64,000 bases of DNA from positions 620,001-684,000 of the forward strand of contig NZ_CP066772.2 in NCBI RefSeq assembly GCF_016466415.2, written 5' to 3'. The DNA is from Ralstonia pickettii. Lineage in GTDB: Bacteria > Pseudomonadota > Gammaproteobacteria > Burkholderiales > Burkholderiaceae. Below, in pieces: positions 8,353 through 16,393 of this stretch (its first letter is position 1; each line of letters begins with the position of its first letter). Made by a program: the position numbers and the translations under genes. Below the pieces are notes generated by a model. It saw only the letters and a list, made by a program, of their open reading frames with translations, was not told where the DNA came from and ran no database searches.

Positions 8353-9182
8353 GTGTGGGCAGGGCCTGCCGCTACATTGGCATCAGCCGCCAGGCGTACT
8401 ACAAACGCCAGCAAAGCGAGACACGGCAAAGCGCGCGTGAGGCCAAGGTCTGTGCGTTGGTCAACCACTTACGGCTGCGCCAGCCGCGCTTGGGTACGCG
8501 CAAGCTCCAGCACGTGCTGCGCACGCCCCTGGCCGAGGCAGGCATCCAGGTTGGCCGGGATCGCCTGTTCGATATCCTGCGTGCAGCCCGGCTGCTGGTC
8601 GTGCCGCAGCGGGCGTATCACAAGACCACACACAGTCATCATCGCTTCCGGCGCCATCCCAATCTGCTCAAGGACGGCCCGAACCAGGTCATCCCCACCG
8701 GGCCGGAGCAGGTCTGGGTGGCCGACATTACCTATCTGCCGACCGCCCAGCGCTGTGCGTACCTGAGTCTGGTGACTGACGCCTACTCGCGCAAGATCGT
8801 GGGCTACCGCGTGCATGACAGCCTGCATGCCGAGTCGGTCGCCCAGGCGTTGAAGATGGCGCTGAAGACGCGCCATACGCGACAGCCTCTGGTTCATCAC
8901 TCGGATCGGGGCATCCAATACTGTTCAGCCGAGTACCAGCGCATCCATCAGCGGCACGGCATCACGTGCTCCATGACCGACGGCTACGACTGCTACCAGA
9001 ATGCCCTGGCCGAACGGGTCAACGGCATCCTCAAAGGGGAGTTGCTGCTCAAGCGCCCCGCCGACCTAGAGCAGGCCGCACGCATGGTGGCGCAGGCCGT
9101 GCATATCTACAACCACGAACGGCCTCATCTGGCCTTGAAATACAAAACGCCCGATGCGGTGCATCGGGCGCTCGCTGACTGA
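8310..9182 (+). CDS. IS3-family transposase OrfB (DDE integrase)
   Basis: About 290 residues produced as an OrfAB fusion by -1 frameshifting at A6G. The order is a HTH_21 region (GRACRYIGISRQAYYKRQ), then the rve integrase core with catalytic Asp in WVADITYL, Asp in HHSDRGIQY and Glu in NALAERVNGILK, forming the DDE triad. The C-terminus YNHERPHLALKYKTP is typical for the family. There is no internal stop, so it appears functional. Confidence 0.9.
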   Translation, partial: AFGQVLTQKLVQGLSVGRACRYIGISRQAYYKRQQSETRQSAREAKVCALVNHLRLRQPRLGTRKLQHVLRTPLAEAGIQVGRDRLFDILRAARLLVVPQRAYHKTTHSHHRFRRHPNLLKDGPNQVIPTGPEQVWVADITYLPTAQRCAYLSLVTDAYSRKIVGYRVHDSLHAESVAQALKMALKTRHTRQPLVHHSDRGIQYCSAEYQRIHQRHGITCSMTDGYDCYQNALAERVNGILKGELLLKRPADLEQAARMVAQAVHIYNHERPHLALKYKTPDAVHRALAD

Positions 9183-9269
9183 GCACTGTGTCAACCTATG
9201 GCAGGACTTGACACTGCGATGCGTGAAGGGGGGGCGTACCAGTCTATCGGCTCGCCCACACACCTGCGA

Positions 9270-9670
9270 TCAACCAGGCAGGTGAGGCCGCAGGTTGCGC
9301 AGGGCGTTTTCCACGTAGGCTTCTTTCTCGCCGACGGGCGCGACGTAGTGCACCGCTTCTGTGGCGGCTTCGATGCCTTCCGTGCGTGCAATCGCCCATG
9401 CCGCCAGGTACGGCGAAGCAAAGCACCCGCCCGCCGTCGCCACATTGCCGTTGGCGTAGAACGGCTGGTTCAGCACTTCCACGCCGGTTTCCTGCACCCA
9501 GGGTTTGGTGGTCAGGTCCGTGCAGGCCGGGACGCTGCCCAGCAGCCCCAGCTTGGCCGATACCAACGTCCCTGAGCAGTGCGCCCCGATTAACTGGCGT
9601 GACGGATCGAGCGCCAGACGCGCCATCAAGGCCGGATCGGACACCACATCGCGTGTGCGGATGCCGCTGC
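9270..9670 (-). pseudogene. DJ-1/PfpI family protein, N-terminal part deleted
   Basis: The last about 130 residues of a DJ-1/PfpI protein are intact: SGIRTRDVVSDPALMARLAL, then AHCSGTLVSAKLGLLG with the nucleophile Cys, to the stop at 9270. The first 80-90 residues expected are absent. Upstream of about 9670 the frame instead runs antisense through a MocR gene fragment. The stump has no plausible start or ribosome site. It lies 53 bp from the IS right end. Confidence 0.75.
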
Positions 9671-9851
9671 CGACCGCGTCGCCGTGGCGCTGCAGGAGGA
9701 CGGCATCTCCGTGTCGACCGCAGAGCCGTTTGCGACGTCCAAGCAGGTACCGCATGCGCTGCGGCTGGCGCTTGGTTCCGTCGCGCTCGACCGGCTCGAT
9801 GCCGCGTTGCAGACCGTCAGGCAGCGCGTGGAAGCACAGAGGTATCGATAA
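9655..9851 (+). pseudogene. MocR/PdxR-type PLP-dependent regulator, C-terminal stump
   Basis: The plus-strand frame ending at TAA 9851 encodes about 65 residues, including DGISVSTAEPFATS, PHALRLALGSVALDRLDAAL and QTVRQRVEAQRYR. This matches the extreme C-terminus of the aminotransferase-like domain of GntR/MocR regulators (normally about 480 aa). Everything 5' of about 9655 is missing. It is divergent from, and directly abuts, the truncated DJ-1 gene. Confidence 0.65.
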
Positions 9852-9931
9852 CGAAAACCGTGCCAAAGCGCGTGCGCTTGCCTACACTCTCGTCGCAACG
9901 AAATCGCCCAAATTTGTCCATAGGAGACCTC

Positions 9932-10792
9932 ATGAAGAACTGGCTTGCAACGATGGCCGGATGGGCGCTCTGCGCATGCGCAGCGTTCGGTAGCGCCGCC
10001 CATGCGGCCGATGCCCCGGATGACGGCGCGACGCTGACCGTCAACATCGGTACGGACCACCGCACGTTGTCACGCGACGCCTTACTGCACGATCCACGCC
10101 TGACCAGCGTGACGGTGGAAGACCAGAATCTGAAGCGCCGCCTGACCTTCAAGGCGATCCCGGTGACGGCGCTGTTCCAAGGGCAGACGGTCAGCCCCGA
10201 CGCCAGCGCCACCACCGCCGCCAGCGACGGCTACGTTTCGCACCTGCCGATGCGCCTGTTGCTGGGCGATCGCGCCGACGGCCCGCGCGCGTGGCTGGCC
10301 GTGGAAGACCCCGCCGCGCCGTGGCCGGCGCTCAAGGGCCAGGACATTGGCCCGTTCCGGCTGATCTGGACGGCGCCGCCGGCCAAGGCGTCGGTCGTGA
10401 ACGAAAGCCTGTGGACTTACAGCATCGTGCGCATCGACGTGGCCGCGCTGCCGGGCGAGCGCTTCGCGGCTATCCGGCCCGCAGCAGGGCTGCCCGCAGA
10501 TGGGCCTGTCATGCGTGGCTTCGCCACGTTCCAGCGCGTCTGCTTTTCGTGCCATACGCTCAATCGGGCTGGCGATGCCAACCTGGGCCCCGATCTGAAC
10601 GTGCCGTACAGTCCGGTGGAATACCTCGGCGATGAGAAACTGCGCCACCTGATCCGCGATCCGCAATCGCTGCGCTGGTGGCCCAACGCACGCATGGCCG
10701 GCATCGACGAGAAGACGCTGTCCGATACGGAGCTCAACGATCTGCTGGCGTACTTGCACCATATGACCAAGCGCAAGGCGGCAGCGCAATGA
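9932..10792 (+). CDS. exported c-type cytochrome with sulfite-oxidase-like N-terminal region
   Basis: A 286-residue protein with a Sec signal peptide (cleavage near AHAAD, residue 26). The middle region (about 40-175) has the strand order of small sulfite-oxidase-fold proteins (RLTFKAIPVTALFQG, SDGYVSHLPM, and the GPFRLIW block). The C-terminal monohaem cytochrome c domain has CFSCH at residues 204-208 and a probable axial Met in PNARMAGI. TAGGAG lies 6 bases before ATG 9932. It is probably a periplasmic electron carrier for an oxidase or dehydrogenase not present here. The N-terminal fold assignment is inference. Confidence 0.75.
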   Translation: MKNWLATMAGWALCACAAFGSAAHAADAPDDGATLTVNIGTDHRTLSRDALLHDPRLTSVTVEDQNLKRRLTFKAIPVTALFQGQTVSPDASATTAASDGYVSHLPMRLLLGDRADGPRAWLAVEDPAAPWPALKGQDIGPFRLIWTAPPAKASVVNESLWTYSIVRIDVAALPGERFAAIRPAAGLPADGPVMRGFATFQRVCFSCHTLNRAGDANLGPDLNVPYSPVEYLGDEKLRHLIRDPQSLRWWPNARMAGIDEKTLSDTELNDLLAYLHHMTKRKAAAQ

Positions 10793-10798
10793 CCGGCG

Positions 10799-11308
10799 CT
10801 ATTCGGTAGCCCAGTCGACCAGCTTGGCGATGGTGTTCATGTTGCGGGCCGTCCCCGTCTTGGCGGCGGGGATCTTGAGTTTGGAATCGGCCATGCCGTC
10901 GCCGTAGTGCACGTAGATTTCGCGCGTGCCCAGTGCCATCTCTTCCGTCCGAAGGCCGGTGGCGGCGGCCAATGCATCGGGGGGCGGTGGGGTATCCAGA
11001 AAGATCGCGACCGTCCGGTTGGGCGCCGCTGTCTTGAACGGATTGCCTTCCAGCACCGCTGCCAGCTCCGCTCCCGTGCGCACGAGCACGCCCACGGGTT
11101 TGCCGGCGTAGTCCTCCAGGCAGCGTTCGAGCTTCGCCTTGATGGTCGCTTCCGCGAGCCGGCTCCGAAAAACCACGTTGCCGCTCGCAATGTAGGTGCG
11201 TACCCCAATCAGCCCGATCGATTCACACATCGCACGCAGCTCGGCCATGGGCAGTTTGCCAGTGCCGCCGACGTTGACTGCGCGCAGGAAGGCGATGTAG
11301 CTGGGCAT
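10799..11308 (-). CDS. DUF1697 domain-containing protein
   Basis: A 169-residue cytoplasmic protein starting MPSYIAFLRAVNVGGTGKLP, the defining DUF1697 N-terminus. It continues with the family blocks YIASGNVVF and AELAAVLEGNPF and the C-terminus SKLKIPAAKTGTARNMNTIA. Function is unknown for the family. ATG 11308 has GGAG about 8 bases upstream. Its stop codon is 6 bp from that of the convergent cytochrome gene. Confidence 0.88.
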   Translation of the reverse strand: MPSYIAFLRAVNVGGTGKLPMAELRAMCESIGLIGVRTYIASGNVVFRSRLAEATIKAKLERCLEDYAGKPVGVLVRTGAELAAVLEGNPFKTAAPNRTVAIFLDTPPPPDALAAATGLRTEEMALGTREIYVHYGDGMADSKLKIPAAKTGTARNMNTIAKLVDWATE

Positions 11309-11517
11309 GCGGTCTCCGGTTCTGATGTTTGTCTGGCTTATCAACGGCTCACAGGCGCGCTCGAACTAGCAACATTCTGTTACGAGATTGACGAATGTGT
11401 TTAACCCGCCCCGCTGCGCGACTTGTATTCTCCGCCCCGAAGTCATCGAGCCCGGATCGGCCCCCTCATTTGTCGAGTCGAGTGCCGCATCCTGCATTTG
11501 CGCATAAGGAGAACACC

Positions 11518-11946
11518 ATGTTTAAGAAAATTGCACCGGCCCTGATTGTGGCAACGCTCGCCGGCCTGACGGCACTGCCCGCAGCAGCGGATGACCTGCG
11601 CAATGCGCTGGGTGGCGCGCTGGGTGGGGCGGGCGGAGCGGCCGTTGGCGGCGCGCTCGGCGGGCAGACCGGCTCCGTGATCGGCGGGGCGATCGGCGGC
11701 GGCGCGGGCGGCGCCTTGACGGCCAACGGCCGCGAGCGCAAGGGCGCCATCGTGGGCGGTGCATTGGGCGGCGGCGTGGGCGCGGCTGCAGGTAATGCGA
11801 TGGGTGGCCACGCGGGCGGCATCGTGGGCGCTGGCCTGGGCGGCGGTGCGGGCGCAGCGCTGGGCGGCAACGTGCAGCGCAATTCCTACTCCGACCGCGA
11901 CGACCGCGGCTACCGTCGCCACGGCAAACATCACCACCACCACTGA
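11518..11946 (+). CDS. glycine-zipper exported protein with His-rich tail
   Basis: A 142-residue protein with a Sec signal (cleavage after PAAAD) and about nine GG-x3-GG glycine-zipper repeats (ALGGALGG, GGAIGGGAGG and similar) through residues 25-125. It ends in a basic tail with five consecutive His. Glycine-zipper proteins insert into or associate with the outer membrane. The His tail may bind metal. AAGGAG stands 7 bases before ATG. Followed by a strong hairpin. Confidence 0.8.
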   Translation: MFKKIAPALIVATLAGLTALPAAADDLRNALGGALGGAGGAAVGGALGGQTGSVIGGAIGGGAGGALTANGRERKGAIVGGALGGGVGAAAGNAMGGHAGGIVGAGLGGGAGAALGGNVQRNSYSDRDDRGYRRHGKHHHHH

Positions 11947-11957
11947 TCTGATGCGCC

Positions 11958-11981
11958 GGTGCGCTCGATACTGAGCGCACC
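11958..11981 (+). terminator. hairpin downstream of glycine-zipper gene
   Basis: A perfect 9-bp stem GGTGCGCTC/GAGCGCACC with a 6-base loop, followed by a pyrimidine-rich stretch with short T runs. It lies 12 bp after the stop codon. Confidence 0.65.
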
Positions 11982-12132
11982 GCCACCTTCCTGCTTTCTT
12001 TCCGGCGACGGCGCTGTCCGTGTCCGTCGCGCGGTGCGTCGGCCAAAACAGTCACCGAGACTCGCCGTTGCCACGTGTGCCGCCTACCATACCGAGACGG
12101 CCCCGTTCGGCCCGCACACGAAGGAGAGCGCC

Positions 12133-13512
12133 ATGACCCAACGTTTCGACGCCATCATCATCGGCACTGGGCAGGCCGGGCCGCCGCTGGCTGCGCGCTT
12201 GTCCGGCGCCGGCATGAAGGTGGCCATCATCGAGCGCGGCCGCTTTGGCGGTACGTGCGTCAACACCGGCTGTATTCCCACGAAGGCGATGGTGGCCAGC
12301 GCCTATGCGGCGCGCATGGTGCAGCGTGCGGCTGAATACGGTGTGGTGATCAATGGCGGCGTCTCTGTCGACATGCAACGCGTAAAGGCCCGCAAGGATG
12401 AAATTTCCGGCCGCTCCAGCCACGGCGTCGAGCAATGGGTACGCGGCCTGGAGCACGGCACGGTTTTCCAGGGCCACGCCCGCTTCGAGAGTGCGCGTAC
12501 GGTGCGCGTCGGCGACGAACTGCTCGAAGCCGAGCGCATCTTCATCAACGTCGGCGGCCGGGCGTTGGTGCCGCCCATGCCCGGGCTCGATCAGGTGCCG
12601 TTTCTGACCAACTCCACCATGATGGACGTGGATTTCCTGCCCGAGCACCTTGTTGTGATTGGCGGGAGCTACGTCGGGCTGGAGTTCGGCCAGATGTTTC
12701 GCCGCTTTGGATCGCGCGTGACGATTGTCGAGAAAGGCCCGCGCCTGATCGCGCGCGAAGACGAAGACGTATCGCAGGCGGTGCGCGAGATTCTGGAAGC
12801 GGAAGGCATCGACGTGCAAGTCAACGCCGATTGCCTGAGCGTGCGACGCGACGGCGCCAACGTCGTGGTCGGCCTGGAGTGCGGCAGCGGCGCGCGCGAG
12901 GTATCCGGCTCGCATTTGCTGATGGCCGTCGGGCGCGTGCCTAATACCGACGATCTCGGCCTCGACAAGGCCGGGGTGGAAATGGACAAGCGCGGCAATA
13001 TCCGCGTGGACGAACAGTTGCGCACCAATGTTCCCGGCATCTGGGCCCTGGGCGATTGCAACGGCCGGGGCGCATTCACGCACACGGCTTACAACGACTA
13101 CGAAATCGTCGCGGCCAATCTGCTTGATGGCGACCCGCGCAAGGTGTCGGACCGCATCCAGGCGTACGCCATGTATATCGACCCGCCGCTTGCGCGTGTC
13201 GGCATGTCGCTGTCGGAAGCGAAGCAATCGGGGCACACGCTGCTGGTCGGCAACCGCCCGATGACGCGTGTCGGCCGCGCGGTAGAGAAGGGCGAGAGCC
13301 AGGGCTTCATGCGCGTGGTGGTCGACGCGCAGACGCACGAAATCCTGGGCGCGTCGATTCTCGGTGTGGGCGGCGATGAGGCGGTGCATTCGCTCCTCGA
13401 CGTGATGTATGCCAAGGCGCCGTACACCACTATCAGCCGCGCCATGCACATTCACCCCACGGTGTCGGAACTGATTCCCACGTTGCTGCAGGGCATGGAG
13501 CCTGTGCAGTAA
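12133..13512 (+). CDS. FAD-containing pyridine nucleotide-disulfide oxidoreductase (mercuric reductase/Lpd-like)
   Basis: A 459-residue class I disulfide oxidoreductase. It has an N-terminal FAD-binding motif (IIIGTGQAGPPLAARLSGAG), the redox-active disulfide Cys42/Cys47 in GTCVNTGCIPTK, a second Rossmann motif (VVIGGSYVGLEFGQMFRRFG), the FAD ribityl motif IWALGDCN, and the dimer-interface base His441/Glu446 in HIHPTVSE. There is no N-terminal HMA domain and no C-terminal vicinal Cys pair, so it is not a true mercuric reductase. The GPP in place of GSG in the first helix is typical of the uncharacterised MerA-like group. AAGGAG precedes ATG. Confidence 0.85.
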   Translation: MTQRFDAIIIGTGQAGPPLAARLSGAGMKVAIIERGRFGGTCVNTGCIPTKAMVASAYAARMVQRAAEYGVVINGGVSVDMQRVKARKDEISGRSSHGVEQWVRGLEHGTVFQGHARFESARTVRVGDELLEAERIFINVGGRALVPPMPGLDQVPFLTNSTMMDVDFLPEHLVVIGGSYVGLEFGQMFRRFGSRVTIVEKGPRLIAREDEDVSQAVREILEAEGIDVQVNADCLSVRRDGANVVVGLECGSGAREVSGSHLLMAVGRVPNTDDLGLDKAGVEMDKRGNIRVDEQLRTNVPGIWALGDCNGRGAFTHTAYNDYEIVAANLLDGDPRKVSDRIQAYAMYIDPPLARVGMSLSEAKQSGHTLLVGNRPMTRVGRAVEKGESQGFMRVVVDAQTHEILGASILGVGGDEAVHSLLDVMYAKAPYTTISRAMHIHPTVSELIPTLLQGMEPVQ

Positions 13513-13539
13513 CGTCGCGCATGGCGCACGAAAAACGAA

Positions 13540-13557
13540 GGGCGCCTTGCGGCGCCC
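13540..13557 (-). terminator. rho-independent terminator for the antiporter gene
   Basis: A 7-bp stem GGGCGCC/GGCGCCC with a 4-base loop. Read on the minus strand it is followed by TTCGTTTTTCG, which gives the U tract downstream of the gene ending at 13585. It can also act as a weak stop for the convergent oxidoreductase. Confidence 0.7.
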
Positions 13558-13584
13558 CCAACATCAACCTGCTGTGCGTGCCGC

Positions 13585-14667
13585 TCAGGGCACGATCGAG
13601 AGAAACAGGTACGCCGCAAAGATTGCCAGATGCACGACGCCTTGCAGGATGGTTGTGCGGCCCTTGCCCAGCGTGAGCGACGACACGATCAGCGTCAGGA
13701 ACAGCAGCACCATTTCCTTCGGGCCCAGACCCAGTTCGAGCGGTCGGCCGATCCAGATGAACACGGCGGCCACGGTCGGTATGGTCAGGCCGATACTCGC
13801 CAGCGCCGAGCCCAGCGCGAGGTTCAGGCTTGTCTGGATGCGGTCTGCATTGGCGGCGCGCAGGGCGGCCAGGCATTCGGGCAACAGCACCAGCGCGGCG
13901 ATGACAATGCCGACGGTGGCCGGCGGCGCGCCTGCATTCAGGATGGCCGCTTCCACCGATGGCGACAGCACCTTCGCCAGACCGACGACAGCCACCAGCG
14001 ACACCATCAGCAATACCGCGCTGAGCGCGGCCACGCGTGCGGGCGGCGGTGGGGCGTGCATGTCTTCGTTGGCGCTGTCGACGAGGAAGTAATCGCGGTG
14101 GCGGATGGTCTGCACGATGACGAAGCAGCCGTACAGCACCAGCGATGTCACCCCGGCAAATGCCAGCTGCGACGACGTCATGACCGGGCCCGGCGTTGAA
14201 CTCGTGTAATTGGGCAGCACCATGGTCAGTGTGACGAGCGCAGCCAGCACGGCCAGCGCCGCGGTGGCGCCCGGCGCCTGGAAGGCTTGCTCACGGTGGC
14301 GCAGGCCGCCCACGAACAGGCATACGCCTACGATCCCGTTGCAGATGAGCATGACGGCGGCAAACACCGTGTCGCGTGCCAATCCCGCTTTCTCTGGCCC
14401 GGAAGAGAGCATCACCGACACGATCAGCGCGACTTCGATCACCGTCACGGCAATCGCCAGGACCAGCGTGCCGAAGGGCTCGCCCACCCTGTGCGCGACG
14501 ACTTCGGCATGGTGGACGGCGGCGAAGACGGCACCGGCCAGCGCAAGCGCCATCAGCGCGATCAGCCAGCCCGGGGGCGTCATGAACGAGCCGCCCACCA
14601 GCACCACCCAAGCCAGCAGCGGCGCGGCGATTGTCCAGGGGGGCAGCTTGTTGGAAGAAAGGGCCAC
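13585..14667 (-). CDS. ChaA-like Ca2+(Na+)/H+ antiporter
   Basis: A 360-residue protein with about 11 TM helices in two homologous halves. The two alpha-repeat motifs are HHAEVVAHRVGEPFGTLVLA (first) and LLPECLAALRAANADRIQTS followed by NLALGSALASIGLTIP (second), each with an acidic residue for cation binding. This is the CaCA superfamily, ChaA/Cax branch, exporting Ca2+, Na+ or K+ across the inner membrane in exchange for protons. A short cytoplasmic loop with PPPP separates the halves. GGAG is present before ATG. Confidence 0.88.
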   Translation of the reverse strand: MALSSNKLPPWTIAAPLLAWVVLVGGSFMTPPGWLIALMALALAGAVFAAVHHAEVVAHRVGEPFGTLVLAIAVTVIEVALIVSVMLSSGPEKAGLARDTVFAAVMLICNGIVGVCLFVGGLRHREQAFQAPGATAALAVLAALVTLTMVLPNYTSSTPGPVMTSSQLAFAGVTSLVLYGCFVIVQTIRHRDYFLVDSANEDMHAPPPPARVAALSAVLLMVSLVAVVGLAKVLSPSVEAAILNAGAPPATVGIVIAALVLLPECLAALRAANADRIQTSLNLALGSALASIGLTIPTVAAVFIWIGRPLELGLGPKEMVLLFLTLIVSSLTLGKGRTTILQGVVHLAIFAAYLFLSIVP

Positions 14668-14790
14668 GGGGTTCTCCTTGTTGTTGCCTCAACGCCGGCA
14701 TGCGGCGAAGGGGGGGGTGCGGTGTGGCCCGAATATAAAGCATGTGCGGAGCATCAGCCCGCACATATCGCGTAAGTCATACCAGCGCCA

Positions 14791-15645
14791 TCACGGGGCG
14801 ACGGCCGTGGCCGACACCTCCCGGCTCCAGTAGGTCGGCAGCGCGCCATACGGGTTCGGCAACGTCTTGTTGGTGATGAAGACGGCAGCAGCGCCCTTGC
14901 CTGACGCGTTGCGAACGAACGTTTGCATCTGCGCGGCCGACGCCGCGTAGACGATGTGCGCAAAGCGTGCCGTCGGATAGTTGGCCTGCCACGCCAGCGG
15001 CGCATAGCTGGCGTAGTGCCGGGCGCTGTCTTCAAATACGACGAGCTGGTCTGCCACCGGCAGGCTGGCATAGATCTCCGGCACATTGGTGCCGGGGTTG
15101 CCCGTAACTGTGTAGTTGGGCGACAACCCCTTGATGTAGTTGTAGACCGACTGATAGAACTGCATATGCGCGGTTGTGCTGTCGGCCGTCATCTCGTCGA
15201 TGAAGAAGCCGTCGACCTGGTACAACGCCTGGTAGGTGTTGATGTCCTGCACCACAGCCGACAACGGCCGGTTTGCGTACGAGCTGGACACGTACCCGAT
15301 CACCTTGCCGCCTGCAGCACGCACTTTGGCGACGGCGGCAACATAGTTGGCATCCTGCGTGGTGCCAGGACCGCTGTTCGGGTTGAGGATGACCGTGGTG
15401 GGTACCGACGTTGCCGCGGTGGCCAGCGCACTCCATTGCGTGGCGCCCGTGCCCGCCGGATAGATGTAGGACGGCACCAGCAGCCCTTCAGCGCGCGCAT
15501 GCGATGCGCCCATCAGCGCACCGGACACCAGCGCGAAGGCTGCATAGGCGGCCCGCGCGAAGCTGCGCTTTGCGTTGCCCTTTTGCGATGCCACGGTCAG
15601 CGTGGCGGATGCAGGCGAACGCCCCCCCGTTTGTATCGTTTTCAT
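14791..15645 (-). CDS. secreted spherulin-4/GH135-like glycoside hydrolase
   Basis: A 284-residue protein with a long signal peptide (cleavage near ARAEG, residue 54). The mature part starts LLVPSYIYPAGTGATQW, the N-terminal strand of spherulation-specific family 4 (founding member of GH135, Sph3, which cuts galactosaminogalactan). Candidate catalytic residues follow the Sph3 Asp/Asn/Glu order as I recall it: Asp150 in FFIDEM, Asn183 in TGNPGT, Glu205 in VFEDS. A TIM-barrel exopolysaccharide hydrolase in the periplasm or outside is likely. ATG 15645 has a G-rich ribosome site. ATG 15684 is in frame with GGGAG inside the riboswitch platform and may be the true start. Confidence 0.78.
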   Translation of the reverse strand: MKTIQTGGRSPASATLTVASQKGNAKRSFARAAYAAFALVSGALMGASHARAEGLLVPSYIYPAGTGATQWSALATAATSVPTTVILNPNSGPGTTQDANYVAAVAKVRAAGGKVIGYVSSSYANRPLSAVVQDINTYQALYQVDGFFIDEMTADSTTAHMQFYQSVYNYIKGLSPNYTVTGNPGTNVPEIYASLPVADQLVVFEDSARHYASYAPLAWQANYPTARFAHIVYAASAAQMQTFVRNASGKGAAAVFITNKTLPNPYGALPTYWSREVSATAVAP

Positions 15646-15710
15646 TGTGTGCCCCCCGACCACGCCATTCTGTGCGTGCGTCATCAGGCCCGCTCCCGTT
15701 GCGGGTTGGC

Positions 15711-15780
15711 GGGCAACTGGCTGACTTCGTCCAGCGAAGTCCCTATAGCTTTGCGTCGCCGGATCACTCCGGTTTTGCCC
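15711..15780 (-). promoter_or_regulatory. c-di-GMP-I (GEMM) riboswitch aptamer
   Basis: Read on the minus strand from 15780. P1 is GGGCAA paired with TTGCCC. P1b is CCGGA-GTGA-TCCGG with a GNRA tetraloop. Next come the invariant CGACGCAAAGC core, a second stem GACTTCG/CGAAGTC, and the conserved CAGCC joining segment before the 3' P1 strand. Every hallmark of GEMM-I is present. Bases 15684-15710 form the expression platform, with CCCGC/GCGGG pairing around a GGGAG ribosome site. GCCCGC at the 3' P1 edge can instead pair with GCGGGC. The aptamer is the leader of the spherulin-4-like gene. Confidence 0.92.
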
Positions 15781-15930
15781 AGACCTCTGGGTGAGAACCC
15801 ATTGGAAAGAGACTCTACCGGGGCCGCGCCGGCCCGGCAAACGGAGATTGCGCAAAAGGGGCTGGCAGCCATGCGAAGCGTTGTCGGCAGCCCACGTTGC
15901 GCATTGCCACGGCCATCCACCATCGCCTCG

Positions 15931-16284
15931 CTCGCCGGCAAACGCGCCATGCTGATCGTCACCACGGGCGGTTGGGAGTCGCACTACAGACCGCGCGGCA
16001 TCAATGGCCCGATCGACGAGATCCTGTTCCCGATCCAGCACGGCTTCCTGTATTACCCCGCTTTCGATGTGGTGCCGCCGTTCGTGAGCTACCGCACCGG
16101 GCGCATGGACGAGGCACGCTTTGCGCGGATCACGCAGGCGCTGGCCGAGCGACTGGACACCTTGTTCACCACTGCGCCGATCCCCTTCCGCCGGCAGAAT
16201 GCGGGTGATTGCGACATTCCGGCGCTCACGTTGCGGGATGGAATCGCACCCGGGAAATCAGGCTTCGCTACGCATCTTGCGTAG
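15931..16284 (+). pseudogene. NAD(P)H:quinone reductase (flavodoxin fold), 5' truncated
   Basis: About 118 residues match the C-terminal half of NQO1/KefF-type NAD(P)H oxidoreductases: LAGKRAMLIVTTGGWESHY, RGINGPIDEILFPIQHGFLY, and IPFRRQNAGDCDIPALTLRD to the stop. The N-terminal flavodoxin half (about 120-130 residues with the FMN-binding loop) is absent. The upstream DNA is the leader region of the opposite gene. ATG 15949 lies inside the conserved core with no ribosome site, so a functional product is unlikely. Confidence 0.75.
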
Positions 16285-16327
16285 ACCCCTGCGTGACGAC
16301 GGGCGCTACAATTCGAGCTTCACTTCC

Positions 16328-16360
16328 GGCGGCGCGCTGTAGCGGATACAGCGCGCCGCC
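16328..16360 (+). terminator. strong hairpin before the TauE/SafE gene
   Basis: A perfect 13-bp stem (GGCGGCGCGCTGT and its complement) with a 7-base loop, followed by GCGTTTGTTT. It lies 43 bp after the truncated quinone reductase and would terminate its transcript. Confidence 0.75.
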
Positions 16361-16393
16361 GCGTTTGTTTCTCGTCCCCCCTTTCTTGTCGGC

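Larger units (their letters stand above)
7899..9213 (+). mobile_element. IS3-family insertion sequence, 1315 bp
   Basis: Imperfect terminal inverted repeats of about 26 bp at 7899-7924 and 9188-9213 begin TG and end CA. Both share GTCCTG and the inner block GGTTGACAC. A 3-bp target duplication CTG lies at 7896-7898 and 9214-9216. It carries orfA and orfB joined by an A6G slippery heptamer (8304-8310). The element looks complete and potentially active. Confidence 0.9.

Noticed and set aside
11929-11946. C-terminal His5 as an engineered tag
   Set aside because: It lies in a native gene with natural flanks and a terminator. His-rich tails occur in glycine-zipper proteins.
12052-13455. 467-residue antisense frame opposite the disulfide oxidoreductase
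   Set aside because: High-GC shadow of a strongly supported gene, with no ribosome site.
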